From Aliiroseovarius lamellibrachiae (GTDB taxonomy: Bacteria; Pseudomonadota; Alphaproteobacteria; Rhodobacterales; Rhodobacteraceae), in assembly GCF_018599245.1 (NCBI RefSeq), contig NZ_JAHEVJ010000004.1, forward strand, positions 186,001 to 250,000: 64,000 bases of DNA, written 5' to 3'. Positions 7,057 through 14,969 of this stretch are shown here, piece after piece. Made by a program: the position numbers and the translations under genes. Under the pieces are notes generated by a model, which worked only from the letters and a program-made list of their open reading frames with translations, did no database searches and was not told the DNA's origin. How positions within the stretch are numbered: the stretch's first letter is position 1; every line of letters starts with the position of its first letter.

Positions 7057-8443
7057 ACCCGTAATCAATTTCTACCCCTACCAAAAACGCTGGTTGCAAG
7101 ACGACAGCCGCTTCAAGATCGGCATGTTCTCTCGCCAAACCGGCAAGACCTTCACCACCTGTGGCGAATTGGTGGATGATTGCATCCAAGCAGAAATTGA
7201 CGCGCGACGGGCGCGTTGGGTGATCTTGTCACGCGGTGAACGCCAGGCGGCCGAGGCCATGACCGAAGCGATTAAACCGCTCACCAAGGCATTTTACGGG
7301 GCCTATAACACCCTGCTTAAAGGCGGCGAGCCGGTTTACAGTGAAAGCGAGTTCCGCGCGCCCCAAGCCAAAGGGGCGGACGCTGTATATAAAGCGCTTG
7401 AGGTGACGTTCCCAGGCGGAAGCCGTGTAACAGCGTTGCCAGCCAACCCCGACACCGCTCGTGGTTTTTCGGCAAATGTGGTGCTGGATGAATTTGCATT
7501 CCATCAAAACAGCCGTGCCATTTGGTCCGCGCTCTTTCCGGTTATTTCCAAAGGTGACCAAAAGTTGCGGGTCATTTCGACGCCAAACGGCAAAGGCAAC
7601 AAGTTCTATGAGCTGATGGCGGGCGAAGATGAAATCTGGTCGCGCCACCATGTCGATATCTATGAAGCCGTGGCGCAAGGATGCCCCCGCGATGTGGATG
7701 CCCTGCGATCAGGCATGGCCGACGAAGATGCTTGGGCGCAGGAATACGAACTACGCTGGCTCGACGGGGCAAGCGCGTGGCTTGATTATGACCTGATATC
7801 ATCCTGCGAAGATCCACAGGCGGGCAAGCCGTCTCTTTATCAAGGCGGCATGTGTTTTGTTGGCGTTGATATCGCCGCGCGAAATGACCTCTTTGTCATT
7901 TGGGTGAAAGAGCTGGTGAACGGCCAATTGATCACCCGCGAAATCATTTCAAAACGCCGGATCACCTTTGCCGAACAAGACGCGCTTTTGGATGATGCGT
8001 TCCGACGTTACCGCGTGGTGCGGTGCCGGATGGACCAAACCGGTATGGGCGAAAAACCTGTGGAAGACGCCAAACGCCGCTACGGTGAAGACCGCGTTGA
8101 AGGCGTGATTTTCAGCAGCGCGTCAAAGCTTGATATGGCAACCTCATTTAAAGAGGCGTTCCAAGATCGCCGCGCGCTCATTCCTGCGGGCGACCCGCAA
8201 TTGCGCGCGGATCTTCATTCCATCAAATCCGTGACCGGCCCCACCGGAAACCGCCGCCTTGTCTCAGATGGTGAAACCGACGGCCACGCCGACCGTTTCT
8301 GGGCAGGTGCGCTTGCCGTGTCCGCAGCCGAAACCGAATACCAACCATTTGCCTATCGCCCCGTCCCCCCAGGCGGCGGGCGTGACGTAAGCCGCCCGGT
8401 CAAAATCACCGCCGGGTTTCGGGCGAAAAAAGGATTGTTCTAA
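7046..8443 (+). CDS. Terminase large subunit (Mu gp28-like)
   Basis: 465 residues. Walker A-like SRQTGKT is at residues 29-35 and Walker B VVLDEF at 145-150. A nuclease-type segment follows (FVGVDIAARNDLFVIWV, near residue 270, and MDQTGMGEKPVEDA near 335). This is the motor and nuclease that packages phage DNA; Mu-type terminases cut host DNA outside the prophage ends to fill the head. The start at 7046 is taken over the GTG at 7034 because the following MVIKPVINFYPYQKRW begins the conserved region. The last base is shared with the portal start. Confidence 0.85.
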   Translation: MVIKPVINFYPYQKRWLQDDSRFKIGMFSRQTGKTFTTCGELVDDCIQAEIDARRARWVILSRGERQAAEAMTEAIKPLTKAFYGAYNTLLKGGEPVYSESEFRAPQAKGADAVYKALEVTFPGGSRVTALPANPDTARGFSANVVLDEFAFHQNSRAIWSALFPVISKGDQKLRVISTPNGKGNKFYELMAGEDEIWSRHHVDIYEAVAQGCPRDVDALRSGMADEDAWAQEYELRWLDGASAWLDYDLISSCEDPQAGKPSLYQGGMCFVGVDIAARNDLFVIWVKELVNGQLITREIISKRRITFAEQDALLDDAFRRYRVVRCRMDQTGMGEKPVEDAKRRYGEDRVEGVIFSSASKLDMATSFKEAFQDRRALIPAGDPQLRADLHSIKSVTGPTGNRRLVSDGETDGHADRFWAGALAVSAAETEYQPFAYRPVPPGGGRDVSRPVKITAGFRAKKGLF

Positions 8444-9972
8444 TGTCTTCCCCCCTTCTTGACCAATACGGCCGCCCCATTCGCAAACAGGTTTTGACGG
8501 AGCGCGCAGCCGAGCCGGGTGTGACGTCCATTCGCAACGCCTGGGCAAACTCAATTGCATCCGGTCTAACGCCGTCGCGTTTAAGCGCCATTCTTGCGGC
8601 CGCCGCCGACGGCAATATGCACGACTACCTTGTGCTTGCTGAAGAAATGGAAGAGCGCGACCCGCATTATGCGTCTGTGCTGGGCATTCGAAAGCGCGCT
8701 ATCTCTGGAATTGAACCCATCGTTACGCCCGCGTCAGACAGTCCAAGCGACGTCAAAATCGCGGATGACGTGCGCGAAAAGATTGCAGAGCATGATGGGT
8801 TTAGCGACCTTGTTGAAGACATGCTGGATGCCCTGGGCAAAGGGTTTTCGCAAACTGAAATCGTGTGGGGCAGAAACAAGCGCGAATGGTGGCCCGCTGA
8901 GTTTGTTCACCGCGACCCGCGCTTTTTCACCTTTGACCAAGACACCGGGCGCGAAGTTCGGTTGATTGACGAACGCGACATGGTTGGCGGCCTTGCGCTG
9001 GAGCCGTTCAAATGGATCAGCCACAAGGCCAAGCTAAAATCCGGCCTTCCAATCCGGGGCGGTTTGGCCCGGCTCGTGGCGTTCGGCTGGATGTGCAAAA
9101 GCTACACCATGAAGGATTGGATAGCCTTTGTGGAAACCTACGGGCTGCCCTTGCGGTTGGGTCGATATGGGCCAAGCGCCACCGCTGAAGATGTGGAAAT
9201 GCTGTTTCTCGCGGTGTCCAATATTGGCACCGATGCGGCGGCTGTCTTGCCTGAAAGTATGAGAATTGATTTTGAGCAGATTGCCAGCGGCCCCGGCAAT
9301 GACGTCTTTGAAAAATTCGCACGCTGGGCAGATGAGCAAACGTCAAAGGCGGTTCTGGGACAGACGATGACGTCTGACAATGGGTCATCACAATCCCAAG
9401 CGGAGGTTCATAATGAGGTCCGCCACGACATTGCCAAAGCGGACGCCAAATCTGTTTGCGGCAATATCAATAGTGATCTGGTTAAGCCGTTCGTGGATCT
9501 AAACTACGGCGTACAAGAGAAATACCCGCGCCTAAAGCTGATCATCGAAGAGCCTGAAGACACCGACATGATCTTGCGAAACACGTTTCGCCTGGTCAGT
9601 CAGGGAATGCGGGTCAAGCAATCTGAAGTCCGCGCCAAATTGGGATATTCGGAACCGGATGACGACGACGAAGTTATGGGCAGCCCGACCAAACCCAAAG
9701 CCGCGTCCAAAACCGAAGTGGCAAAAAACCGGGCTGAAGGCGGCGACGCGGACGTGATGGCGACGCTGGAAGAGGACGCCGCGTCCGATTGGGAGGATAT
9801 CATGGGTGATATTCTTGACCCGGTTCTGGATCTTCTCGACACTGCGACAGGCTATGACGAGGCTTTAGAAATCCTGTCCGACGCTTTCCCTAAGATGGGC
9901 AATGCGGTGATTGAAAGCCTTGTTAAAGGGGCTGTTAAAGCCCGTGCTGAAGGTGACACAAAGGATGCCTGA
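8443..9972 (+). CDS. Portal protein (DUF935, Mu gp29-like)
   Basis: 509 residues. The series LTPSRLSAILAAAADGNMHDYLVLAEEMEERDPHYASVLGIRKRAI and later GWMCKSYTMKDWIAFVETYGLPLRLGRYG is diagnostic of DUF935. It forms the ring at the head vertex through which DNA enters. The length is normal for the family. A charged, less conserved C-terminal part (~residues 400-450) precedes the end. Its stop overlaps the MuF-like start by 8 bases, fitting coupled translation of portal and minor head protein. Confidence 0.85.
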   Translation: MSSPLLDQYGRPIRKQVLTERAAEPGVTSIRNAWANSIASGLTPSRLSAILAAAADGNMHDYLVLAEEMEERDPHYASVLGIRKRAISGIEPIVTPASDSPSDVKIADDVREKIAEHDGFSDLVEDMLDALGKGFSQTEIVWGRNKREWWPAEFVHRDPRFFTFDQDTGREVRLIDERDMVGGLALEPFKWISHKAKLKSGLPIRGGLARLVAFGWMCKSYTMKDWIAFVETYGLPLRLGRYGPSATAEDVEMLFLAVSNIGTDAAAVLPESMRIDFEQIASGPGNDVFEKFARWADEQTSKAVLGQTMTSDNGSSQSQAEVHNEVRHDIAKADAKSVCGNINSDLVKPFVDLNYGVQEKYPRLKLIIEEPEDTDMILRNTFRLVSQGMRVKQSEVRAKLGYSEPDDDDEVMGSPTKPKAASKTEVAKNRAEGGDADVMATLEEDAASDWEDIMGDILDPVLDLLDTATGYDEALEILSDAFPKMGNAVIESLVKGAVKARAEGDTKDA

Positions 9973-11173
9973 CTATACCGACAAGCCCGGCTATGCCTTT
10001 GATGTTGGCGCGCCGCCCGAGGTTGCGTCGTTTTTCAACAACAAATCCCTAAAGCCAAGCTTCTCCTGGCAAGATGTTGAGCCAGAGGAACACGCGGTTA
10101 GCTTTGCTGTCGCCAAAGCCATGCAGGTTGATGTGCTGGAAGCGATCCAGGGCGCGCTAAAAGAGGCGCTGGACGAAGGCATTCCTTACGACCAATTTGC
10201 AAAAGAGCTGAAACCACGCTTACGCAAAATGGGCTGGTGGGGCGTGAAAGAGCAAACGGACCCAATTACGGGAGAGGCCCGCAAGGTTCGCCTGGGCAGC
10301 CCGCGCCGCCTCAAAACGATCTATCGGGCCAATAAGAGGTCCGCCCGCGCCGCCGGGCAATGGGACCGGATCCAGCGCACCAAACGCGCCTTGCCTTATC
10401 TGATATATGGGCTTGGGCCAAGCGAGCGCCACCGGCCACACCACCAGGCGAAAGAAGGGCTAGTGCTGCCCGTTGACGATCCATTCTGGCAAACTTGGTA
10501 CCCCCCGAACGGTTGGGGCTGCAAATGCCATGTGCGCCAAATCACCAAGCGAGAAGCGGAAAGCCGGGGCGTATCTGAAAGCCCGGAGATCCCCATGCGC
10601 CGGGTCGTCAACACCCGGACAGGCGAGATAAAAGAAATCCCCTCGGGCATTGACGCGGGCTGGGAAATGAACCCCGGTCTATATCGTCAAAAGCGCATGG
10701 CTGAATTTCTCGCTGAAAAACTAGACGCCGCAGACCCTGCCATTGCCCACGCCGCCGCCCGTGACATGGCCGCGTCTTGGCGCTTGCGTCGCATCCACGA
10801 AGGCACGGCCAAAGGATCTGTGCCGGTCGCGATGCTGCCCCAGGACTTGGCGGACGCCATTGGCGCGCGCACCCGTGTCGTGCAGTTCTCAGACTACACA
10901 GCCGAAAAGACCAGGCGCAAACATGGCGAAGCAACGGCCGACGAGTTTGTCCGGGTCGCGGATCTGATTGAAAACGGCGCGGTTGCCCATGAGGTGTCGG
11001 GGAATGGCACCGAAAGCCTGATTATTGAGGGCGGCGACGATAAGCGCTGGCGGATGGTTTTGAAGCGCACCAGGGCGGGGAATGAAATCTTCTTAAGCAC
11101 GTTCCACCGCTCGACCTTGGCGAAGTGGCAACAATTGCTCCGCAATAAGAATGTCAAACTGGTGGGGGAGTAA
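9965..11173 (+). CDS. MuF-like head morphogenesis protein with C-terminal PBECR-type nuclease-like domain
   Basis: 402 residues. The MuF/SPP1 gp7 part spans about residues 1-220 and includes ERHRPHHQAKEGLVLPVDDPFWQTWYPPNGWGCKCHVRQITKREAE with paired cysteines. Residues ~300-400 (FSDYTAEKTRRKHGEATADEFVRVADLIENGAV...KRWRMVLKRTRAGNEIFLSTFHRST) resemble the phage PBECR/Barnase-EndoU-like nuclease fold fused to many MuF proteins. Such domains are thought to be delivered with the virion. The start at 9965 follows the 8-base overlap with the portal; an earlier in-frame start at 9911 is less likely. Confidence 0.75.
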   Translation: MPDYTDKPGYAFDVGAPPEVASFFNNKSLKPSFSWQDVEPEEHAVSFAVAKAMQVDVLEAIQGALKEALDEGIPYDQFAKELKPRLRKMGWWGVKEQTDPITGEARKVRLGSPRRLKTIYRANKRSARAAGQWDRIQRTKRALPYLIYGLGPSERHRPHHQAKEGLVLPVDDPFWQTWYPPNGWGCKCHVRQITKREAESRGVSESPEIPMRRVVNTRTGEIKEIPSGIDAGWEMNPGLYRQKRMAEFLAEKLDAADPAIAHAAARDMAASWRLRRIHEGTAKGSVPVAMLPQDLADAIGARTRVVQFSDYTAEKTRRKHGEATADEFVRVADLIENGAVAHEVSGNGTESLIIEGGDDKRWRMVLKRTRAGNEIFLSTFHRSTLAKWQQLLRNKNVKLVGE

Positions 11174-11517
11174 ACGCGTGGAGGGGCGGAAATTCCCTCG
11201 CGGCTCAAGACCGGCTTCCCTAGGCTCACGCGCAATACATAGATATGCCCGAAAGACTGGAAATTCAATAGATTTGGCCACCAATTGGCCGCATGGCCCA
11301 AAGCGCGCCGCAGGTTTGGTTTGAAATTGGCCGTTAAACACCGTTTAAACGCCCTGTCAGCCCTCTTGAGGATTTGCGCGCCGCACGATAGCGTTTGGGT
11401 AGGTCTTGCGCTGTGGGGGCGTTTTTGGGCTTCTCGCCCGCCGCGACTTTCCCGCCCAATCACCCCCCGACACCCGACGGACTGCATTAGGGATACGCGC
11501 TAGGGCAATTTTGCCCC
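11174..11517 (+). promoter_or_regulatory. Intergenic region with candidate late promoter before the protease operon
   Basis: 344 bases without a convincing gene; a 72-codon frame at 11285-11503 has no family-like features. The end carries the 20-mer CACCCCCCGACACCCGACGG (11461-11480), 19 of 20 identical to the motif at 4273-4292. A perfect inverted repeat GGGCAA-TT-TTGCCC (11503-11516) ends one base before the protease ATG. In phage Mu the activator-dependent promoter for gene I sits in this interval. The motif and repeat are seen; the promoter role is inferred. Confidence 0.45.
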
Positions 11518-12492
11518 ATGACGCTCACCAATCTTGCACATATCACCGCCCTCGCTTTGAACGCAGAAGCTGACCAGGTTCCTGAGTGGATCCAGCTTTT
11601 GCCCGCCGGGCCGGAAGTCTCTGGCCGTGACGGCCGGGAATGGCTGGTGCCAAACCCTGAAGCTGTTGTTTCCGCATTCCGCGAAAACGGCGGCGACCTT
11701 CCCGTAGATTTTGAACATGCCACCCAAGTGAAAGGCGACAAGGGCGAAGCCGCCCCCGCCGTTGGTTGGATCAAAGATATGGAAGTTCGCGACGGTCAGG
11801 TCTGGGCGCGTGTGGAATGGAATGAGGCCGGTCGCACGGCAATCGCAACGAAAGGCTACCGTTATGTAAGCCCCGTTTTCAAAGCAACCAAGGTCGCAAA
11901 AACCATCACCCGTATGGTTTCCGCTGGCCTGACCAATCAACCCAACTTGCAACTAGCCGCTCTCAATTCCGAGGGCGACCAGGAGGACAATGCCATGGAT
12001 AAGGCGATCCTTGAGGCCCTCGGCCTGTCGGAAGGCGCATCCGAAACGGATGTGTTGACGGCGATCAACAAGATGAAAACCGACACGGACACCGCCATGA
12101 ACCGTGCCGAAAACCCCGACGCCACCAAATTCGTGCCGCGCGCCGACCTCGATCTGGCCCTCAATAAGGTGAAAACCTTTGAGAAGGCGGAAGCCGACCG
12201 CGAAGAAGAAGCGGTCAACACCGTGATCGACGCCGCGATTGAAGACGGCAAGATTGCCCCGGCCAGCCGCGACTTTTATGTCGCTGCGTGCCGTGCCGAA
12301 GGCGGCTTGGAAAGCTTCAAAAAGTTCATTGAAGCCAGCCCAGTTATCGCTGGCGACAGCGGCTTGAATGACAAAGACGTCACCGCCCAAAACAAAACCG
12401 CATTGTCGGAAGAAGAGCTGGCCACATGCCGCGCTCTTGGCATGTCTGAAGAAGACTTCGCCGCCGCCAAAGCCGAAGACGCTAAGGAGTAA
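11518..12492 (+). CDS. Head maturation protease with scaffold tail (Mu gpI-like)
   Basis: 324 residues. VPEWIQLLPAGPEVSGRDGREWLVPNPEAVVSAFRENGGDLPVDFEHAT and RTAIATKGYRYVSPVFKATK are typical of the Mu I-type phage protease (serine fold, His in DFEHAT). The C-terminal half from residue ~160 is acidic and helical, as expected of the scaffold. It processes the head assembly and precedes the major head gene by 6 bases. The ATG has no clear Shine-Dalgarno because an inverted repeat (11503-11516) occupies that site. Confidence 0.85.
   Translation: MTLTNLAHITALALNAEADQVPEWIQLLPAGPEVSGRDGREWLVPNPEAVVSAFRENGGDLPVDFEHATQVKGDKGEAAPAVGWIKDMEVRDGQVWARVEWNEAGRTAIATKGYRYVSPVFKATKVAKTITRMVSAGLTNQPNLQLAALNSEGDQEDNAMDKAILEALGLSEGASETDVLTAINKMKTDTDTAMNRAENPDATKFVPRADLDLALNKVKTFEKAEADREEEAVNTVIDAAIEDGKIAPASRDFYVAACRAEGGLESFKKFIEASPVIAGDSGLNDKDVTAQNKTALSEEELATCRALGMSEEDFAAAKAEDAKE
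11995..12492 (+). CDS. Scaffold protein from an internal in-frame start (Mu gpZ-like)
   Basis: A strong ribosome site AGGAGG (11981-11986) lies 8 bases before an in-frame ATG at 11995 inside the protease gene. It would yield a separate 165-residue product, MDKAILEALGLSEGASETDVLTAINKMK..., equal to the scaffold half. In phage Mu, gene Z is translated in the same way from within gene I. The ribosome site and ATG are seen directly; use of the start is inferred from the Mu parallel. Confidence 0.65.
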   Translation: MDKAILEALGLSEGASETDVLTAINKMKTDTDTAMNRAENPDATKFVPRADLDLALNKVKTFEKAEADREEEAVNTVIDAAIEDGKIAPASRDFYVAACRAEGGLESFKKFIEASPVIAGDSGLNDKDVTAQNKTALSEEELATCRALGMSEEDFAAAKAEDAKE

Positions 12493-12498
12493 CCCGAC

Positions 12499-13410
12499 AT
12501 GATGGTCACCGCAGCATCCCTCGCCGCCCTGCAAGTGGGCTTTAAGAAGAATTTTCAGGACGCGTTTACGGCAATGCGCCCGGACGCCGACTACGCCAAG
12601 ATTGCCACGGTCATTCAGTCGACCTCCGCGTCGGAAACCTACGGCTGGCTGGGCAAATTCCCCAAAATGCGGGAATGGATTGGCGAACGTGTCATCAAAG
12701 ACATGGCGGCCAAAGGCTACAGCATCACCAACAAAGATTTTGAAGCCACCGTTGGGGTCAGCCGCAATGATATCGACGATGACAATTTGGGTATCTATGC
12801 GCCGCTCTTCCAAGAAATGGGCAACAGCGCCGCGCAACAGCCTGACGACCTGACGTTTGGCTTGCTGGCCAACGGTCGCACCGAAGAGTGTTTTGACGGC
12901 CAGTATTTCTTTGACACTGACCACCCGTCGTTCAACCAAAACGGCGATGCCGCCGTCGCGTCCAATGTGGATGCGTCTGGGCTGGTAGGGAACCCTTGGT
13001 GGTATTTGCTCGATACGTCGCGGCCGCTCAAGCCGATGATTTTCCAAGAGCGCAAAAAGCCTGAGTTTATCGCTCATGTTGACCCGACCAATTCGGATCA
13101 TGTGTTCAAGAAAAAAGAGTTCCTCTACGGCGTCGACGCGCGGTGCAACGTGGGTTTTGGCCTCTGGCAAATGGCCTATGCATCAAACGCGGCACTTGAT
13201 GGTGACAGCCTGGACGCTGCGATTGAGAAAATGCGCTCTCTTCTGGACAGCAATGGCCGCCCTCTGGGCGTCAAACCGGGCCTTCTGGTTTGCGGTCCCA
13301 AGCTGCGGGCGCACGCCAACAAAACCGTCAAGGTGATGTTGGGCGAAGGCGGTGCATCCAACGCCAACTACAACGCGGTCGACGTCCTCGACACGCCTTG
13401 GGTCGCTTAA
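12499..13410 (+). CDS. Major head (capsid) protein, Mu gpT-like
   Basis: 303 residues. VTAASLAALQVGFKKNFQDAF, SETYGWLGKFPKMREWIGERVIKDM, YSITNKDFEATVGVSRNDIDDDNLGIYAPLFQEMG and FDTDHP are hallmarks of the Mu gpT major head subunit. AAGGAG at 12484-12489 supports the first ATG at 12499; the second ATG at 12502 is possible. The gene follows protease/scaffold as in Mu. It is followed within 8 bases by a tRNA gene, which is unusual. Confidence 0.9.
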   Translation: MMVTAASLAALQVGFKKNFQDAFTAMRPDADYAKIATVIQSTSASETYGWLGKFPKMREWIGERVIKDMAAKGYSITNKDFEATVGVSRNDIDDDNLGIYAPLFQEMGNSAAQQPDDLTFGLLANGRTEECFDGQYFFDTDHPSFNQNGDAAVASNVDASGLVGNPWWYLLDTSRPLKPMIFQERKKPEFIAHVDPTNSDHVFKKKEFLYGVDARCNVGFGLWQMAYASNAALDGDSLDAAIEKMRSLLDSNGRPLGVKPGLLVCGPKLRAHANKTVKVMLGEGGASNANYNAVDVLDTPWVA

Positions 13411-13417
13411 GCCTTAG

Positions 13418-13492
13418 CGCGGGGTAGAGCAGCGGTAGCTCACCAGCCTCATAAGCTGGAGGTCGCGGGTTCAAATCCCGCCCCCGCAACCA
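13418..13492 (+). tRNA. Phage-borne tRNA-Met(CAT) with initiator-type features
   Basis: A 75-base cloverleaf with encoded CCA. Acceptor strands are CGCGGGG (13418-13424) and CCCCGCA (13482-13488), giving a C1-A72 mismatch with six good pairs below. D stem GAGC/GCTC has A11:U24. The anticodon loop is CTCATAA with anticodon CAT, and the T stem is GCGGG/CCCGC. The C1-A72 mismatch and loop match bacterial initiator tRNA. However, the anticodon stem is CCAGC/GCTGG rather than ending in three G:C pairs. It lies between the major head gene and the next head gene on the same strand. Confidence 0.9.
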
Positions 13493-13514
13493 ATTCTTTT
13501 CAGGAGACAGAAAT

Positions 13515-13898
13515 ATGTCTGGCAAGAAACTCATTATCTCAGCCGTCCCTAAAGCCGGTTTTTGGCGGTGCGGCCGTCACTTTACACACGCGGGCACGCC
13601 CGTTTCGAAAGGTGACTTTGACGACACACAATGGGCGCGCCTGGAAGCGGAGCCAAAGCTGCGCATCAAGCCCGCCACCGCCGAGGATCTGGCAAGCGCT
13701 GAGGACCGCGCGTTTCAAATCAAAGAAGCCATTACCTCTTTGACCGCTGGTGACTTCCAACAAGACGGCAAGCCCAAAATGGACGCGCTGAAGGCCCTTC
13801 TGCATGACGGGTTGGGCAAGATCCCCGCCACAGAACGCGATGCCGTTTGGGCTGACATGCTGGCCGCCAATTTTGAGGCCCCCAAAGCCTCTGAATAA
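13515..13898 (+). CDS. HI1506-related Mu-like head-region protein
   Basis: 127 residues. The start KLIISAVPKAGFWRCGRHFTHAGTPVSKGDFDDTQWARLEAEPKLRI matches the small family typified by HI1506 of the FluMu prophage, a probable head-decorating or stabilising protein found directly after gpT. The C-terminal half (SLTAGDFQQDGKPKMDALKALLHDGLGKIPATERDAVWADML) is a helical HeH/Lem-like segment. AGGAGA at 13501-13506 is the ribosome site. Exact role unknown. Confidence 0.65.
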   Translation: MSGKKLIISAVPKAGFWRCGRHFTHAGTPVSKGDFDDTQWARLEAEPKLRIKPATAEDLASAEDRAFQIKEAITSLTAGDFQQDGKPKMDALKALLHDGLGKIPATERDAVWADMLAANFEAPKASE

Positions 13899-13916
13899 TC
13901 CCCCCCCGGAGAGGGA

Positions 13917-14059
13917 ACGCCGCTGATGATCAAGGCGTGACAGTCGGGAGAGACCGGCCCCCAAATTCAAACACCGACAAGCCGCGCGGGCAAACCCGCA
14001 AAATGCGTCCTTGTCGGAATAGGTCCGGCACGCGGAGTGGGAGCGCTGCCAGCCGGGCC
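13917..14059 (+). ncRNA. Candidate structured RNA: four successive stem-loops between head genes
   Basis: The 180 bases between two head genes hold no plausible gene but four adjacent hairpins. They are ACGCC/GGCGT (13917-13921, 13934-13938), GTCGG/CCGGC around GAGAGA (13943-13958), CCGACAAG/CTTGTCGG (13974-13981, 14010-14017) with nested GCGGG/CCCGC (13986-13990, 13995-13999), and GGTCCGGC/GCCGGGCC (14022-14029, 14052-14059, one G-U pair). A structured RNA class called Mu-gpT-DE has been described downstream of Mu-like gpT genes; whether this is a member cannot be judged here. The structures are seen; function is unknown. Confidence 0.4.
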
Positions 14060-14078
14060 AACCAAAAAAAGAAGAGCC

Positions 14079-14522
14079 ATGACCTACGCCACGCAAGACG
14101 ACATTGTTACGCTGTATTCTGAGGACGCCCTTTATGTGGCGGACCGAGATGGCGACGGCGTTGTTGATGCCGAAGCTGTGGCCCGCGCCTTGCGGTCGGC
14201 TGGAGGCGAAATCGACAGCTATATTGGCATTCGCTACACGCTCCCAATCCCCGGTGAACACGAATTATTAAAGCAGTTTTGCGTTGATATCTCAGTCTAC
14301 CGTCTTGCGTCTTCGCGCGACGTTCTGACCGAAGAACACCGCACCCGTTATGACGACGCAATCAAGCACCTCATAAAAATTGGCGAAGGTAAGGCGTCGT
14401 TGAACCTGCCCGGACCGGTCAACCCTGACACCGGCGAAGAGACCACACCCGCCAAGCCACGCCCAATTGTGACGGGCGGCCCGGAGCGCGAATTTACCCG
14501 CCCCAAAATGAGGGGCCTTTAA
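14079..14522 (+). CDS. DUF1320 / Mu gp36-like head-tail connector
   Basis: 147 residues. MTYATQDDIVTLYSEDALYVADRDGDGVVDAEAVARALRSAGGEIDSYIGIRYTLPI is the standard opening of the DUF1320 (gp36) family, probably an adaptor between portal and tail. The start at 14079 is set by this homologous opening and the GAAGAG upstream. It is the first gene after the candidate structured RNA region. Confidence 0.85.
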   Translation: MTYATQDDIVTLYSEDALYVADRDGDGVVDAEAVARALRSAGGEIDSYIGIRYTLPIPGEHELLKQFCVDISVYRLASSRDVLTEEHRTRYDDAIKHLIKIGEGKASLNLPGPVNPDTGEETTPAKPRPIVTGGPEREFTRPKMRGL

Positions 14523-14525
14523 GCC

Positions 14526-14969
14526 ATGTCAGGTGCGATCTTATCCCTCACCACGCCGGGTTTAGACGAGGCGATTAAACGCTTAAGCGTGTTGCCCGGC
14601 TTTGAAATGGCAGAGCTGGCAGACGATGCCGCCGCCATTCTGGAAAGCTCAACCCGCGCACGGTTTGAAACCAAAGAAGCGCCAGACGGCACGCCCTGGG
14701 CAGATTGGTCCGACGACTATGCCGCCACCCGTGGCAGCAACCATTCCCTTTTGATCAATGAAGGCGAAATGCGTGACAGCATTGCAAGCTATGCCACTGG
14801 CGATGAAGCGGCCGTTGGTTCAAACCTTGTGTATTTCGCCCACCAGCATTTCGGCGGCGAAGAAATCGACAGCGGCATTCCTGCCCGCCCTGTGCTGGGC
14901 ATGTCTGACCAGGACGAACAGGATATTTACGATTTGGCGACCGGCCGGTTAGAGGAGCTGCTGCAATGA
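14526..14969 (+). CDS. Virion morphogenesis protein (Mu gpG / phage_tail_S family)
   Basis: 147 residues. AAAILESSTRARFETKEAPDGTPWADWSDDYAATRGSNHSLLINEGEMRDSIASYATGDEAAVGSNLVYFAHQHFGG and IPARPVLGMSDQD are diagnostic of the phage virion morphogenesis family. These proteins act at the head-tail joint or tail completion. In Mu the gene lies before protease I; here it follows gp36. The ending overlaps the gp37-like start by 4 bases. Confidence 0.85.
   Translation: MSGAILSLTTPGLDEAIKRLSVLPGFEMAELADDAAAILESSTRARFETKEAPDGTPWADWSDDYAATRGSNHSLLINEGEMRDSIASYATGDEAAVGSNLVYFAHQHFGGEEIDSGIPARPVLGMSDQDEQDIYDLATGRLEELLQ

Noticed and set aside
11285-11503. 72-codon frame in the gap before the protease
   Set aside because: No family features, and it overlaps the promoter-like motif and the inverted repeat.
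11953-13170. 405-codon minus-strand frame across protease and head genes
   Set aside because: It is the antisense of two well-identified genes in a GC-rich genome, with no family pattern or ribosome site.
13923-13929. CTGATGA as a hammerhead ribozyme core
   Set aside because: No matching GAAA segment or cleavage triplet in the right arrangement.
13943-13960. GGGAGAGACC as part of a glycine riboswitch
   Set aside because: The other conserved parts of that riboswitch do not follow.
13937-14122. 61-codon frame between two head genes
   Set aside because: It runs across the stem-loop region and into gp36-like in another frame; composition is not gene-like.
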